A stretch of DNA of 64,000 bases from Microbacterium sp. EST19A (lineage in GTDB: Bacteria; Actinomycetota; Actinomycetes; Actinomycetales; Microbacteriaceae). The position numbers and the translations under genes were made by a program. Below the pieces are notes generated by a model. That model saw nothing but the letters and a program-made list of their open reading frames with translations. It searched no databases and was not told where the DNA came from. The stretch covers positions 1,054,001-1,118,000 of the forward strand of contig NZ_JAHXYZ010000002.1 of assembly GCF_019969685.1 (NCBI RefSeq), in the 5' to 3' direction. Below, piece after piece: positions 7,386 through 15,574 of the stretch (positions within the stretch are counted from its first letter, which is position 1; each line of letters opens with the position of its first letter).

Positions 7386-8392
7386 GGAGCCGGATGCTGC
7401 GGAGCGGGCGGGGGCGGCGGGAATGCCGGCGGGGCACCCTGTTCCGGTGCCGCCGGATGCTCCGCCACGGGAGCCTGCGGCACCGGAGGAACCTCGGGCG
7501 CCTGCGGAACGGGCGGAGCGAACGGCTGCGCGTACTGCGGCTGCGCGTACTGCGCGGGCTCCGGCGAGACGGGGAACGGCACGACCGGCGCCTGCGCGAG
7601 CGCCTGCTGCTGCGGCGCGACACTCGGGTAGCCGGTGTAATACGCGTTCCAGTCCGGGCTGCCGTCAGGAAGCGCCGGAAGCGACGTCACTCCGTCGGCG
7701 TACGTGGGCCAGGCCGGTGCGGACGCCACGGCCTGTGCCGAGCGCGTCTGCTTCTTCGGCGCGAAGAGCGCGTTGAGAAGAGGGATCAGCGTCGTGCCCA
7801 CAGCCGCGAGGATCGTCAGCGCGACCACGATGCGCCAGTACAGCTCGCCGTAGTCGAAGCTGTGCGGGAAGGCGAGGAAGAAGACGAGCAGACCCACGAG
7901 CGCGCCGAGGAACACGATCGTCGCGATGTAGATGATGCGCGTGAAGGTGGTCACATGACGCTGGGCTGCCGGCGTGAAGAGGCGCACATGCAGCAGAGCG
8001 AGCTGCAGGATGCCGATCACGAGCAGTAGTTGGAAGAACCGCTCGGCGCCCGTGAAGTAGCCGTCCTCTTCCGGGAGCCAGATCTTCACCGCTCCGACGA
8101 GCAGCGCGACGATCCAGGTGACCATGCTGGCGAGGGCGAGCCAGTCGGGTCGGTTGGGAGCGAGCCCCGCCTCGAGGATCGCGATGCCCGCGAACGCCGC
8201 CAGCAGCAGGATAGTGAGGAACGCGCGGCCGATCAGGCCGTCCTGGTCCCCGATCAGCACCCAGATGACGCAGACGAGCGCCGCGGCGATCAGTGCGCCG
8301 ATCGCGATCCAGATGGCACCCCTGATGAGCAGGGACATGTTCTTCTTCTCACCCTGCGGCTGATGAAGCGCGGTGATCTCCGGCTGAGACAT
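7382..8392 (-). CDS. Membrane protein with proline-rich C-terminal tail
   Basis: The 336-residue protein has about six hydrophobic helices in its first 210 residues (for example LIRGAIWIAIGALIAAALVC and FFQLLLVIGILQLALLHV). A cytoplasmic low-complexity tail follows, rich in Pro, Gln and Ala with repeated YAQPQYAQPFAPP and VPQAP units. The start at 8392 is chosen because GAGAGG precedes it; an ATG two codons earlier abuts that site. It is the first gene of a two-gene operon with the IMPase. No function is recognised. Confidence 0.6.
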   Translation of the reverse strand: MSQPEITALHQPQGEKKNMSLLIRGAIWIAIGALIAAALVCVIWVLIGDQDGLIGRAFLTILLLAAFAGIAILEAGLAPNRPDWLALASMVTWIVALLVGAVKIWLPEEDGYFTGAERFFQLLLVIGILQLALLHVRLFTPAAQRHVTTFTRIIYIATIVFLGALVGLLVFFLAFPHSFDYGELYWRIVVALTILAAVGTTLIPLLNALFAPKKQTRSAQAVASAPAWPTYADGVTSLPALPDGSPDWNAYYTGYPSVAPQQQALAQAPVVPFPVSPEPAQYAQPQYAQPFAPPVPQAPEVPPVPQAPVAEHPAAPEQGAPPAFPPPPPAPQHPAP

Positions 8393-8474
8393 GGCCATCC
8401 TCTCGTTGAGCGGCGATGCCCTCATCCTGCCACGCGTGCGCCCCGTTGACACGGCGCCGTCCGGGCGGTCTGAA

Positions 8475-8491
8475 GTCTTCGCCCCGAAGAC
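8475..8491 (-). terminator. Weak hairpin after crotonase gene
   Basis: GTCTTCG-CCC-CGAAGAC lies directly after the crotonase gene stop; no clear T-run follows. Confidence 0.3.
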
Positions 8492-8509
8492 GCACCGGTG
8501 CAGGAAGAG

Positions 8510-9313
8510 TCAGCCGGCCTTCCTCGCGGACGCCGCGGCGAAGGCCGCGACCCGCGCCTGCGCATCCGCCGTCTCGAGGGCCGCGCCGATCGAGCGCGCC
8601 TCCTCGCTCAACTGCTCGGCGAAGGAGCGCTCGGGCTGCGAACGCACCAGCCTCTTCGCCTGCCCGTAGGCGTCGACTGCGCCCGCCAGCCAGAAGCGTG
8701 CGATCTCCTCGCCGCGCGTCCGCACGAGCGCGGCCTCGGCGGCGGCATCCTCCCCCGCGACCGCCTCTGCGACCAGACCCCACTCGACCGCCTCCTGCGC
8801 GGTGAGCAGCCGGTCCTGGAGGACGAGCTGCAGAGCCCGCCGCTGCCCGACGGCACGCGCGAGCTGTGCCGAGACCGAGAGATCCGGAGTGAGACCGATG
8901 TTCGCGTAGAGGCTGCCGAGCCGCGACCGCGATCCTACGACGGCGTAGTCGCTGCACAGCAGGATGCCGAGTCCCCCGCCTGCTGTGGTCCCGTGCGCTG
9001 CGGCGACGACCGGCACAGAGGATTCCGTCAGCGACCGGATGCCCGCGTTGATGACCTCGGCGAGCGCCGTGATGTCCGCTCCGGAAGAGGGGCCCATCGT
9101 CGTCGCCATGTCGATGACGTCTCCGCCGGCGCAGAAGGCCGGGCCGGCGGCATCGATGAGGATGGCCTTCACGTCCGCGCGCGAGGTGGCCTCGGCCGTC
9201 ACGTCCCGCCAGGCGTGGGCGAGGTCGGCGTTGAACGCGTTGAGCCGGGTCGGACGGTTCAGCGTGAGGCGCGCCATCCCCTCTTCGACGGCGAACAGGA
9301 TGGCATCGCTCAT
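8510..9313 (-). CDS. Enoyl-CoA hydratase/isomerase family protein
   Basis: The 267-residue crotonase-fold protein shows the first oxyanion-hole motif CAGGDVIDM (about 61-69) and the second in HGTTAGGGLGILLCSDYAV. The positions of both hydratase glutamates are changed. The usual PEIxLG segment is YANIGL, and the usual AMEMxLTG segment is ALQLVLQD. Instead IGLTPDLSVSAQL resembles the IGLxPDxG motif of PaaG-type isomerases. I therefore prefer a CoA-ester isomerase over a classical hydratase. The ATG at 9313 follows GGAG; the gene stands alone between two minus-strand genes. Confidence 0.75.
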   Translation of the reverse strand: MSDAILFAVEEGMARLTLNRPTRLNAFNADLAHAWRDVTAEATSRADVKAILIDAAGPAFCAGGDVIDMATTMGPSSGADITALAEVINAGIRSLTESSVPVVAAAHGTTAGGGLGILLCSDYAVVGSRSRLGSLYANIGLTPDLSVSAQLARAVGQRRALQLVLQDRLLTAQEAVEWGLVAEAVAGEDAAAEAALVRTRGEEIARFWLAGAVDAYGQAKRLVRSQPERSFAEQLSEEARSIGAALETADAQARVAAFAAASARKAG

Positions 9314-9359
9314 GGCTTCTCCTTCGAGCACGGGATGGGTGGGTCCAGCGTAACCGCGA

Positions 9360-9851
9360 TCAGACGTCGTCCCACACACGCGAGACGAACGCCTCCATGC
9401 GTCGGCGCGTGCCGTCGAGCCGGAAGTCGACCTGCCCCGGCGAGCGGACCTCGTTCGGAGCGAGCGGATGCGCGAGCCGCACGTTCTCGTGGCACGAGAG
9501 GTCGACGCAGATGTGGGTGCCGAAGGAGTCGCCGCGCTTTCCCGCCTCGCCCGCGCGTCGCGCCGAGAGGAGGGCGACCTGGTTGCCCGGCTGCATGGTG
9601 TGGCAGATGTTGCACATGCCCGAGCGTCCGCGTCCGGGTTCGGAGGCGCGCAGCACGATGCCGACGACACCGCCCTCGTGCTGGATCAGCACGTAGCCCC
9701 GCTTGGCGGCACTCGGATCGCGCCACGCGAAGAAGTCGAGGTAGTCCCAATCGACGAGCACGAAGTCGTGGGGCATCTCGAGGGTCCGCAGCTCATCGGC
9801 ATCCGCGTTGACGAACGATGCCCGGACTTCGGCTTCGGTGAGCGCTCGCAT
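9360..9851 (-). CDS. FBP domain protein (FusB-like treble-clef zinc finger)
   Basis: The 163-residue protein has the zinc motif CNICHTMQ (about residues 79-86) and HICVDLSCHENVR (about 115-127), the pattern of the FBP domain related to the C-terminal zinc finger of FusB/FusC. In firmicutes, FusB proteins bind EF-G and release it from fusidic-acid-stalled ribosomes. In actinobacteria the role is not defined, so an EF-G-binding function is inference. The start is supported by a -10 box just upstream. Confidence 0.75.
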   Translation of the reverse strand: MRALTEAEVRASFVNADADELRTLEMPHDFVLVDWDYLDFFAWRDPSAAKRGYVLIQHEGGVVGIVLRASEPGRGRSGMCNICHTMQPGNQVALLSARRAGEAGKRGDSFGTHICVDLSCHENVRLAHPLAPNEVRSPGQVDFRLDGTRRRMEAFVSRVWDDV

Positions 9852-9857
9852 CGCTCC

Positions 9858-9863
9858 AGTCTA
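9858..9863 (-). promoter_or_regulatory. -10 box of FBP gene
   Basis: TAGACT on the minus strand ends 6 nt before the ATG at 9851; leaderless start predicted. Confidence 0.45.
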
Positions 9864-10757
9864 TGAACCCTCGGAGGCGGTGGCGGCCGGAACGGCCGGT
9901 TCCGCGGCCGCGCGATCCCGGATCAGGAAGCCGAACCCGAAGGCGATGAAGAACATGAGCACGCCGTAGACGGCGGCCGGGAGACTCAGCTCGACGGAGC
10001 CGAGGACCGACTGCGCGATGACGATCGCGAGCGTGGCGTTGTGGATGCCGATCTCGAACGAGGTCGCGATCGCCTGGCGCTTCCCCACGCGCAGCCAGCG
10101 CGGGATGAGGAAGCCGATGGTCAGGCTGATCAGGCAGAAAAGCACGGTGATCAGTGCGAGCCGGGCGAAGTTGTCGACGAGGAGCGACCAGTTCGAGGCG
10201 ACAGCGCCACCGATCACGATGATGAGGATGACGACGGATGCGATGCGCACGGGCTTGTCCATCCCCGCGGCGAATTTTGGCCAGAACCGGCGGATCAGCA
10301 TCCCGAGCGCGACGGGGAGGAGCACGATCGCGAAGACCTCGAGCGCCTTCGACCACTGCAGACCGAGCTGGTCGTCGAACGGTCGGAAGTACGCGATGGC
10401 GAAGTTCGTGATGAGCGGGAGGGTGATCACCGCGATCACCGAGTTCACCGCCGTCAGAGAGATGTTGAGCGCGATGTCACCGCGGAACAGGTGGCTGTAG
10501 AGGTTCGCGGTCGTGCCGCCGGGCGACGCCGCGAGCATCATCATGCCGACCGCGAGCACCGGTGGAAGCTGGAACGCCAGCACGAGCCCGAAGCAGATCG
10601 CCGGCAGCACCAGCAACTGGCAGAGCAGCGCGATGATCACCGCCTTGGGCTGCTTCAGCACCCGCGCGAAGTCCGCGAGAGTGAGGCTGAGTCCGAGCCC
10701 CAGCATGATGATGCCGAGGGCGACGGGGAGTCCGATGGTGGTCAACGCTGATCCCAT
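9861..10757 (-). CDS. Bile acid:sodium symporter family transporter
   Basis: The 298-residue membrane protein has about nine hydrophobic helices. The family features are LVLPAICFGLVLAF, the conserved MMLAASPGGTTANLYSHLFRG segment (substrate/sodium crossover region) and a final LIRDRAAAE tail. BASS proteins import organic anions such as pyruvate, pantothenate or sulfonates with sodium; this member's substrate is unknown. It is the last host gene before the tRNA-Tyr island. Its 3' end overlaps the FBP promoter. Confidence 0.8.
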   Translation of the reverse strand: MGSALTTIGLPVALGIIMLGLGLSLTLADFARVLKQPKAVIIALLCQLLVLPAICFGLVLAFQLPPVLAVGMMMLAASPGGTTANLYSHLFRGDIALNISLTAVNSVIAVITLPLITNFAIAYFRPFDDQLGLQWSKALEVFAIVLLPVALGMLIRRFWPKFAAGMDKPVRIASVVILIIVIGGAVASNWSLLVDNFARLALITVLFCLISLTIGFLIPRWLRVGKRQAIATSFEIGIHNATLAIVIAQSVLGSVELSLPAAVYGVLMFFIAFGFGFLIRDRAAAEPAVPAATASEGS

Positions 10758-10764
10758 GGCACTC

Positions 10765-10770
10765 AGTGTG
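10765..10770 (-). promoter_or_regulatory. -10 box of symporter gene
   Basis: CACACT on the minus strand ends 7 nt before the ATG at 10757. Confidence 0.35.
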
Positions 10771-10824
10771 GCGGATGAAGGGCCTCGGTGTCACCCTACG
10801 TCGTGGAGGAGACGGGAAACGCAA

Positions 10825-10847
10825 GAAGCCCGGGTAACCGGGGCTTC
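10825..10847 (-). terminator. Displaced original terminator of tRNA-Tyr
   Basis: GAAGCCCGG/CCGGGGCTTC forms a stem (one bulge) followed on the minus strand by TTGCG. It sits just beyond the left att repeat. Before integration it would have followed tRNA-Tyr; the island now supplies a different terminator at 21084-21122. Confidence 0.55.
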
Positions 10848-10858
10848 GTGTGCGTGCG

Positions 10859-10882
10859 TGGTGGCGAGTGAGGGATTCGAAC
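10859..10882. repeat. Left attachment-site repeat (distal to integrase)
   Basis: These 24 bp are identical to 21132-21155. They begin with TGG, the complement of the tRNA CCA end, and run through the acceptor stem into the T-loop. The match breaks down after the CGAAC of the T-loop. Confidence 0.9.
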
Positions 10883-10940
10883 TCCTGAGAGCACACAGTC
10901 ATCACGATTCAGACGCAGGCTCTGAGGTGCGGAAAATCAG

Positions 10941-10962
10941 CGAATATCCAGATGGATATTCG
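10941..10962 (-). terminator. Hairpin at the island's left end
   Basis: CGAATATCC-AGAT-GGATATTCG is a perfect 9-bp stem. On the minus strand it is followed by CTGATTTTCC. It probably terminates the last island gene, though it could also be a recombinase arm site. Confidence 0.45.
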
Positions 10963-10988
10963 AGGCACGCGCCTGCCGATGCACACAC

Positions 10989-11321
10989 CTACGTCGTCGG
11001 TGCCCCATCGTTCGCCCCATGATGTCCCCCGGGACTGTCCCGGGGACGTTCCCGGGGAACCAGGTAGGTCTTGCCGTCGAGGCCGACCACCTTCTGCGGT
11101 GCCGGGATCTTCATGCCCATCGGCACCGCGACTAGGCGATTGGCGCCGCGAACCTTCCACGACGTGATCTGGAGCTTGCCGGCGTCGGCGAGCTTGCGGG
11201 CGGCTCTGCGGATCGCGTTCTGTTCGGCGTGGGTGTGCTCGACGCCGGTGAGGATGACGACCTTGCCCTCACCGATGCGGTCGAGGATTGCCCTCTGCCA
11301 GACGCCTGGTCCTCGAGACAT
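10989..11321 (-). CDS. Hypothetical protein at island left end
   Basis: The 110-residue protein begins MSRGPGVWQRAILDRIGEGK. Its N-terminal part (VWQRAILDRI...NAIRRAARKLADAGKLQ) looks like a small winged-helix domain, so DNA binding is possible. The C-terminus is Pro/Arg-rich. AGGAG lies 7 nt before the ATG. A 15-bp inverted repeat just upstream gives it its own control region, separating it from the other small genes. I do not recognise a family. Confidence 0.5.
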   Translation of the reverse strand: MSRGPGVWQRAILDRIGEGKVVILTGVEHTHAEQNAIRRAARKLADAGKLQITSWKVRGANRLVAVPMGMKIPAPQKVVGLDGKTYLVPRERPRDSPGGHHGANDGAPTT

Positions 11322-11329
11322 GATGACTC

Positions 11330-11372
11330 CTAAGTGTTGTGCTGCCTACTCTAGACCCAGCACAACACTTAG
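11330..11372. promoter_or_regulatory. 15-bp inverted repeat upstream of small island gene
   Basis: CTAAGTGTTGTGCTG and its exact complement CAGCACAACACTTAG are separated by 13 nt. The repeat lies 9 nt before the start at 11321 and its near arm touches the AGGAG site. It could be an operator, a terminator of the gene ending at 11405, or an RNA hairpin hiding the ribosome binding site. Confidence 0.5.
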
Positions 11373-11404
11373 AGGTAGTTCAGGAACACGACAAATGTCG
11401 AGTT

Positions 11405-11644
11405 TCAGTCGATCTCGTGGCCCCAGGCGTTGATCTTCTTGCCGTCGCGAATCGTGTACGTGTTGTTCGGGTTGAACGACGAGATCTCCTGCGCGATCGA
11501 CAGCAGTGCCGAGATCTCGGCGACCTTGAGCTGCTGATCGATCGAAAGGTGCTCGATGTCGTCGATGTACCCGGAAGACTTGCCCTTGGCCCTGCCAATG
11601 GTGGCAGCAAGTGAGTCCCATGCCGTTGCGTAGTCGTTGCTCAT
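11405..11644 (-). CDS. Small hypothetical phage-island protein
   Basis: This 79-residue protein begins MSNDYATAWDSLAATIGRAK and ends NTYTIRDGKKINAWGHEID. A central helix, IDQQLKVAEISALLSIAQEI, may dimerise. It starts 2 nt after the preceding gene ends, so the two form an operon. No family is recognised. Confidence 0.5.
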   Translation of the reverse strand: MSNDYATAWDSLAATIGRAKGKSSGYIDDIEHLSIDQQLKVAEISALLSIAQEISSFNPNNTYTIRDGKKINAWGHEID

Positions 11645-11646
11645 GG

Positions 11647-11838
11647 TCAGGCCCTCTCGTACTCTTCGTCACCGGTACCGGACATCTTCACATCGATGAG
11701 TCGATCGATTGCCTCAACGATCCGCTTAGCATGTTCCTGATCCTCGTGGGAGATTCGACCCTTTCGGCCGTTGGCTTCAGCGAGAGCGCTTGTGACTGCA
11801 GTCTTGACGACGTTGTGGGCTGCTTGGATCTTGTTCAT
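11647..11838 (-). CDS. Small hypothetical phage-island protein
   Basis: The 63-residue protein, MNKIQAAHNVVKTAVTSALA and onward, appears entirely helical with a charged C-terminus (MSGTGDEEYERA). It follows two terminator hairpins that end the tail-gene transcript, so it has its own promoter. Function unknown. Confidence 0.5.
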   Translation of the reverse strand: MNKIQAAHNVVKTAVTSALAEANGRKGRISHEDQEHAKRIVEAIDRLIDVKMSGTGDEEYERA

Positions 11839-11867
11839 ACCCGGATTCTGGCATAAACACAGAAAAG

Positions 11868-11894
11868 CCCCACCAGGCCCGGAGGACGGTGGGG
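11868..11894 (-). terminator. Terminator after tape measure gene (second)
   Basis: CCCCACC/GGTGGGG stem followed on the minus strand by CTTTTCTG, a standard intrinsic terminator. Confidence 0.65.
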
Positions 11895-11923
11895 AGCTAT
11901 GAGCCGATTCTATTGCAGACAGA

Positions 11924-11960
11924 GAGGGATCGGAACTAGACCAAGTAGCTCCGATCCCTC
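11924..11960 (-). terminator. Hairpin after tape measure gene (first)
   Basis: GAGGGATCGGA and TCCGATCCCTC form an 11-bp stem with a 15-nt loop, 58 bp after the tape measure stop. With the hairpin at 11868-11894 it marks the end of the structural-gene transcript. Confidence 0.55.
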
Positions 11961-12017
11961 GTCCTCAGTATGCCCGTCGTCCCCGGGCGTTGGGCTTCCT
12001 AGATCGAAGGAGCCGCT

Positions 12018-14813
12018 CTAGGAGCCGTCTCTACGCTTCCCAGCGCGGACGGTCCGGCTGAGTTGCATTGCACGATCTAGAACAGCAGCGTTTGCGATGA
12101 CGCGGGCCCGCGTGAGGATGGAGCCGTCCTGGTCGACCAGGGTGATCGAGTCCGGGAAGGACATCTGTGCGGGCGCGCTGTCCGTCTGCACGTGGATCAC
12201 CTGAGGGCTGGGCTGCGCGTACCGGTACTGCTCCCCCGGGCTCTTGTACTGCTCCGACAGGGCTGTGTACGACGGCGCACCGTGCTCGCCAGATCGCAGC
12301 ATCGCCCGCCACGCTTCGATCTGATTGTGACCGCCCGCGGCGTCAACCTCATCTGCCGGGATGACGTGTTCACCGGGTGCGAGCCGGCGTAGCTCGGAGT
12401 CCACGCCTTTCGGTCCGGGTCCGCGAACCGGCCCGCCTGTCGACATGCCAGAGACGGTCCGGGTGCCGACCTTGAACGACTCGTTGCCGACCGCATCGAC
12501 GAACACCTTCACCCGGCGCCCATCGTTGAGGGTGATGAACTCGTCGATCGCGGACTGCGCCTGCGCCTTCTCGACCAACATCTTGGTGGTCTTCTCATCC
12601 GGCATTTGGAAGATGCGGTCGGCGAGAGCGTTGACCTCGTCGGCGTTGTAGCCGGCGCTCACGGCCGCGTCGATGAAGGCCTGACGCTGACTCGCGAGAG
12701 TGTCGAGGTACTTCTTCGTGGCGCTGTCCGAGTCCATCACGGCGAGATCCTGTTGCAGCTGCGCGTCAGCGGCAGCACGTGCCTTCTCAGCAAGCTCGCC
12801 CATGGCTGCAGCGTTCGCGGAACCGGAGACGCTGCTCTCGTCGAGCGACGTGCCGGTCTTCTCCACCTGAGTCTTGAGCCCATCGAGAGCAGACAAGTAG
12901 TTCGAGTTGGCGGTGATCGCATCCACAGCCACACCGTTGGCCGCGTTGATCTGATCGATCAGATCCGTCAGCTGAGAATTCAGATCCGTGACGGCATCCG
13001 CCTCAGCGGTGTACGCCTCAGCCGCGCTGTCTGCCGACGTCGTGCTCTCGTTCGTGGCCTCAGCTTTGTTGCGGGCTGCTTCTGCGGCGTCGTCGAGAGC
13101 CCCAGTCTCCTTCTCAACTGTCGACCGCAGATACTCCGCCGAACTATTGAGTTCAATGGATTTCTGATCAAAGAAGCTGTACCCGTCGATCGCCTCCTGC
13201 GTCTTCACGTTGAGCGTGTCGAGCGCATCCGCGTCACCCTCGACGGCCTTCCGAACGACGTCAAGGGAGATCCCAAGATCCCGTGCCGCATCGGCCATGG
13301 AACTCCCCTCGAGCCACAGGAAGCCGTTCTGCTGCAGGTTGATCTGCTCGGCGATCAAGTCTCGGGTGTCGTCGGTGATCTGGTGGGTGCCCTCTGAGAG
13401 AGTGTCCGCGTAGGCCTGAGCCTTTTGCTGAGCGCGCTGGTGCTCGGCGGCGAGCTCGCCGACAATCATGAACAGTCCGCCGAGCGCAAGGCCCGCGGTG
13501 CCAGCCGTGAGCGCGATGCCCTTCATACTCCATGACGACGCCTCGACCGTCGCTTTGAATTCGAGCCATTTCGGTACCGCGAGGAACGCCGCGCCTCCCG
13601 AGAGGGCGACGGCCGCGGTCGCGCCCCCGAGGGCCATGACGGTCCCCTGCACCGCGGGAGGCATGTCGTTGTACATGCCGACCAGGCCTGTGAGAGCCTG
13701 CACCATGGTTCTCAGCGTGTCATTTGCCGTCGAGCCGGTGTCGATGAGCGCGGTCTCGAAAGCGCCTCCCAGCGCCTCCACGTCACCCTTCAGATTGTCG
13801 AGACGCATGCGTGCGGTCTCCGCCGCGTAGCCCTGGTCGTCGACCGCCTGCGTCCACTCGTCGATGCCCTCCGCGCCGTTCTGGTAGAGCACCGTCGCGG
13901 CGCGCACGGCGTCGGCGCCGAAGATCGTCTTGAGGGTGGCGTTCTGTTGCTCGGTGCTGAGACCGGACAGCCCGTCCTTAAGCTTGCCCGCGTAGGTGGA
14001 CAGCCCAACGAAGTTCCCCTGCGCGTCGTACGCCTCGAGGTTGTACTTCTTCATCAGGTCGGCCGCCGCCGCCGACGTCGGGTTGAGCGACTGCAGCATG
14101 GTCTTGAAGCTCGTACCAGCGTCGGAGCCGAGGAGCCCAGATGCCGCGAACGCCGAGAGTCCCGCGGTGGTCTCCTCGATCGACAGGCCGGTCTGCTTTG
14201 CGATCAGCGCCGACTGGTTCAGTGCCTGCGATAGATCGGTGACATCACCCTGCGCCTTGCCTGCACCTGCGGCGAGGAGATCGGCGACGTGGGCCATGTC
14301 CGACCCGTTCAGGTTGAACTGCTTGAGCGCCGTCGCGGCGATGCCTGCGGCGTCGGCGACCTCGATTCCACCGGCCGCTGCCAGGTCCAGTGCACCGGCA
14401 AGACCGCCGCCGAGGATGTCCTTCGTTGAGACGCCCGCCTTCGCCAGTTCCTCGATCGCGGATGCCGCCTCCGTCGCGCTGTAGACCGTCGACTCGCCGG
14501 CATCCAACGCCGCCTGACGGAGCAGGTCCATGTTCTCGGCCGACTCGTGTGTCGCCGCCTGAACGGCAGACATCTGCGAATCGAAGTCGGCCATCGCCTT
14601 CACCGCCAGACCGAATCCGGCCGCAAGAGTAGCGCCGACCGCTACACCGACCGCACCTACCGCGGTGAAAGCATCCTTGTACGCGCGCACCTTGTCGGCG
14701 GCGACCTCCGCCTCCGTGCCGGTCTTCTTTGTCTGCTCCGCGGCCTCCTTCATAGCGTTCTTATACCCCTGGACCTCCGCCGCAAGGCGTATCCGGACGA
14801 CTCTCTCAGCCAT
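12018..14813 (-). CDS. Phage tail tape measure protein
   Basis: At 931 residues this is by far the longest island gene. Residues about 60-380 match the TP901-type tape measure core (MADFDSQMSAVQAATHESAE; LAKAGVSTKDILGGGLAGAL; ATLKTIFGADAVRAATVLYQ). Hydrophobic helices follow at about 385-460 and a long coiled region at about 460-740. The C-terminus has the STGGPVRGPGPKGVDS element common near tape measure ends. Tape measures set tail length and enter the host envelope during DNA injection. The start overlaps the upstream chaperone gene (AATGGCTGA). No tail tip, minor tail or lysis genes follow; two terminators do. Confidence 0.9.
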   Translation of the reverse strand: MAERVVRIRLAAEVQGYKNAMKEAAEQTKKTGTEAEVAADKVRAYKDAFTAVGAVGVAVGATLAAGFGLAVKAMADFDSQMSAVQAATHESAENMDLLRQAALDAGESTVYSATEAASAIEELAKAGVSTKDILGGGLAGALDLAAAGGIEVADAAGIAATALKQFNLNGSDMAHVADLLAAGAGKAQGDVTDLSQALNQSALIAKQTGLSIEETTAGLSAFAASGLLGSDAGTSFKTMLQSLNPTSAAAADLMKKYNLEAYDAQGNFVGLSTYAGKLKDGLSGLSTEQQNATLKTIFGADAVRAATVLYQNGAEGIDEWTQAVDDQGYAAETARMRLDNLKGDVEALGGAFETALIDTGSTANDTLRTMVQALTGLVGMYNDMPPAVQGTVMALGGATAAVALSGGAAFLAVPKWLEFKATVEASSWSMKGIALTAGTAGLALGGLFMIVGELAAEHQRAQQKAQAYADTLSEGTHQITDDTRDLIAEQINLQQNGFLWLEGSSMADAARDLGISLDVVRKAVEGDADALDTLNVKTQEAIDGYSFFDQKSIELNSSAEYLRSTVEKETGALDDAAEAARNKAEATNESTTSADSAAEAYTAEADAVTDLNSQLTDLIDQINAANGVAVDAITANSNYLSALDGLKTQVEKTGTSLDESSVSGSANAAAMGELAEKARAAADAQLQQDLAVMDSDSATKKYLDTLASQRQAFIDAAVSAGYNADEVNALADRIFQMPDEKTTKMLVEKAQAQSAIDEFITLNDGRRVKVFVDAVGNESFKVGTRTVSGMSTGGPVRGPGPKGVDSELRRLAPGEHVIPADEVDAAGGHNQIEAWRAMLRSGEHGAPSYTALSEQYKSPGEQYRYAQPSPQVIHVQTDSAPAQMSFPDSITLVDQDGSILTRARVIANAAVLDRAMQLSRTVRAGKRRDGS

Positions 14814-15120
14814 TTGCGGCCTCCAATTCCTTCAGCCACCGCGCGGTGGCATCCTCGATCTGCTTCCGCAGACGGTCGATCTTCTCGGGCACCACACGAC
14901 GCTCGGGATCGGTGATGTCGTACACCGTCAACGGGTTCGCGGCCTTGAACGCGAGCGTGACGACGAGCTCGGCGAGATCGCGAACAATGTCATCCGAGGT
15001 GTCCTGGAACTCGTCCAAGATGAGGCCCGTGTCCTCGGCGCCGGCCCGGTGCATGTACACCTCGATCAGCCGGTCAGCGAAACCCTCGTGACGGGCTCCA
15101 CGCTCCTCATACGCGCTCAC
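14806..15120 (-). CDS. Probable tail assembly chaperone (T-like)
   Basis: Position immediately before the tape measure, size and acidic helical composition suggest a tail assembly chaperone. I choose the GTG at 15120 because AAGGAGG lies 6 nt upstream, giving 104 residues starting SAYEERGARHEGFADRLIE after the initiator. The upstream ATG at 15138 has no such site. In lambda the T part is made by a -1 frameshift from G. Here the second frame is +1 relative to the first and has its own start, so independent initiation is more likely. Confidence 0.55.
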   Translation of the reverse strand: MSAYEERGARHEGFADRLIEVYMHRAGAEDTGLILDEFQDTSDDIVRDLAELVVTLAFKAANPLTVYDITDPERRVVPEKIDRLRKQIEDATARWLKELEAANG

Positions 15121-15544
15121 GAGCCGCCTCCTTGGCATCCGCGATGCGCTGCTCGGGATCGTGGATGTACACGCCCCACACGACGGCCTGCAACGTCATC
15201 TTGTCGGCCGTGCTGAGAGCGGCGTAGACCTCGGGCCAGCGGTAGTGACTCTCGTCGTCCTTCACCACGGTGAGGTCGTCCACGACGGCGCCCTTCCCGT
15301 TGACCAGCACGATGCGCGGGTGATTCTGCGTCACCGCATCCAGGTTGAACCAGCACCCCAGCACATCTCGATAGGGAAACGGGTAGGTGTGCGCGGCAGT
15401 TGCATCGTCGAACTCGCGCCCGGGCAGGTACGGAATGCGAACCGTCACCACCCTCTTGCCGATCACCACCTGCGCGTCGATCGGCTCCCTCGACTTCTCG
15501 TACTCGTCGGCCTCACGAAGCGCCGTGTCCAAATCGAATGTCAT
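15107..15544 (-). CDS. Probable tail assembly chaperone (G-like)
   Basis: The 145-residue protein begins MTFDLDTALREADEYEKSRE. Its middle (IPYLPGREFDDATAAHTYPF) and helical C-terminus (ADKMTLQAVVWGVYIHDPEQ) fit the G-type chaperones that lie before tape measure genes in actinophages. The assignment rests mainly on gene order. It overlaps the next gene by 14 nt and contains that gene's ribosome binding site. The major tail protein expected upstream in a full phage is missing. Confidence 0.5.
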   Translation of the reverse strand: MTFDLDTALREADEYEKSREPIDAQVVIGKRVVTVRIPYLPGREFDDATAAHTYPFPYRDVLGCWFNLDAVTQNHPRIVLVNGKGAVVDDLTVVKDDESHYRWPEVYAALSTADKMTLQAVVWGVYIHDPEQRIADAKEAARERV

Positions 15545-15574
15545 GTCTGTCTCCTTCTGTCAGGTTCAAAATGT

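Noticed and set aside
7490..7620. Short tandem repeats in DNA (TACGCGGGCT-like, 7530-7560) as a possible regulatory repeat
   Set aside because: They lie inside the coding sequence for the Pro/Gln-rich tail of the membrane protein and follow its codon repeats.
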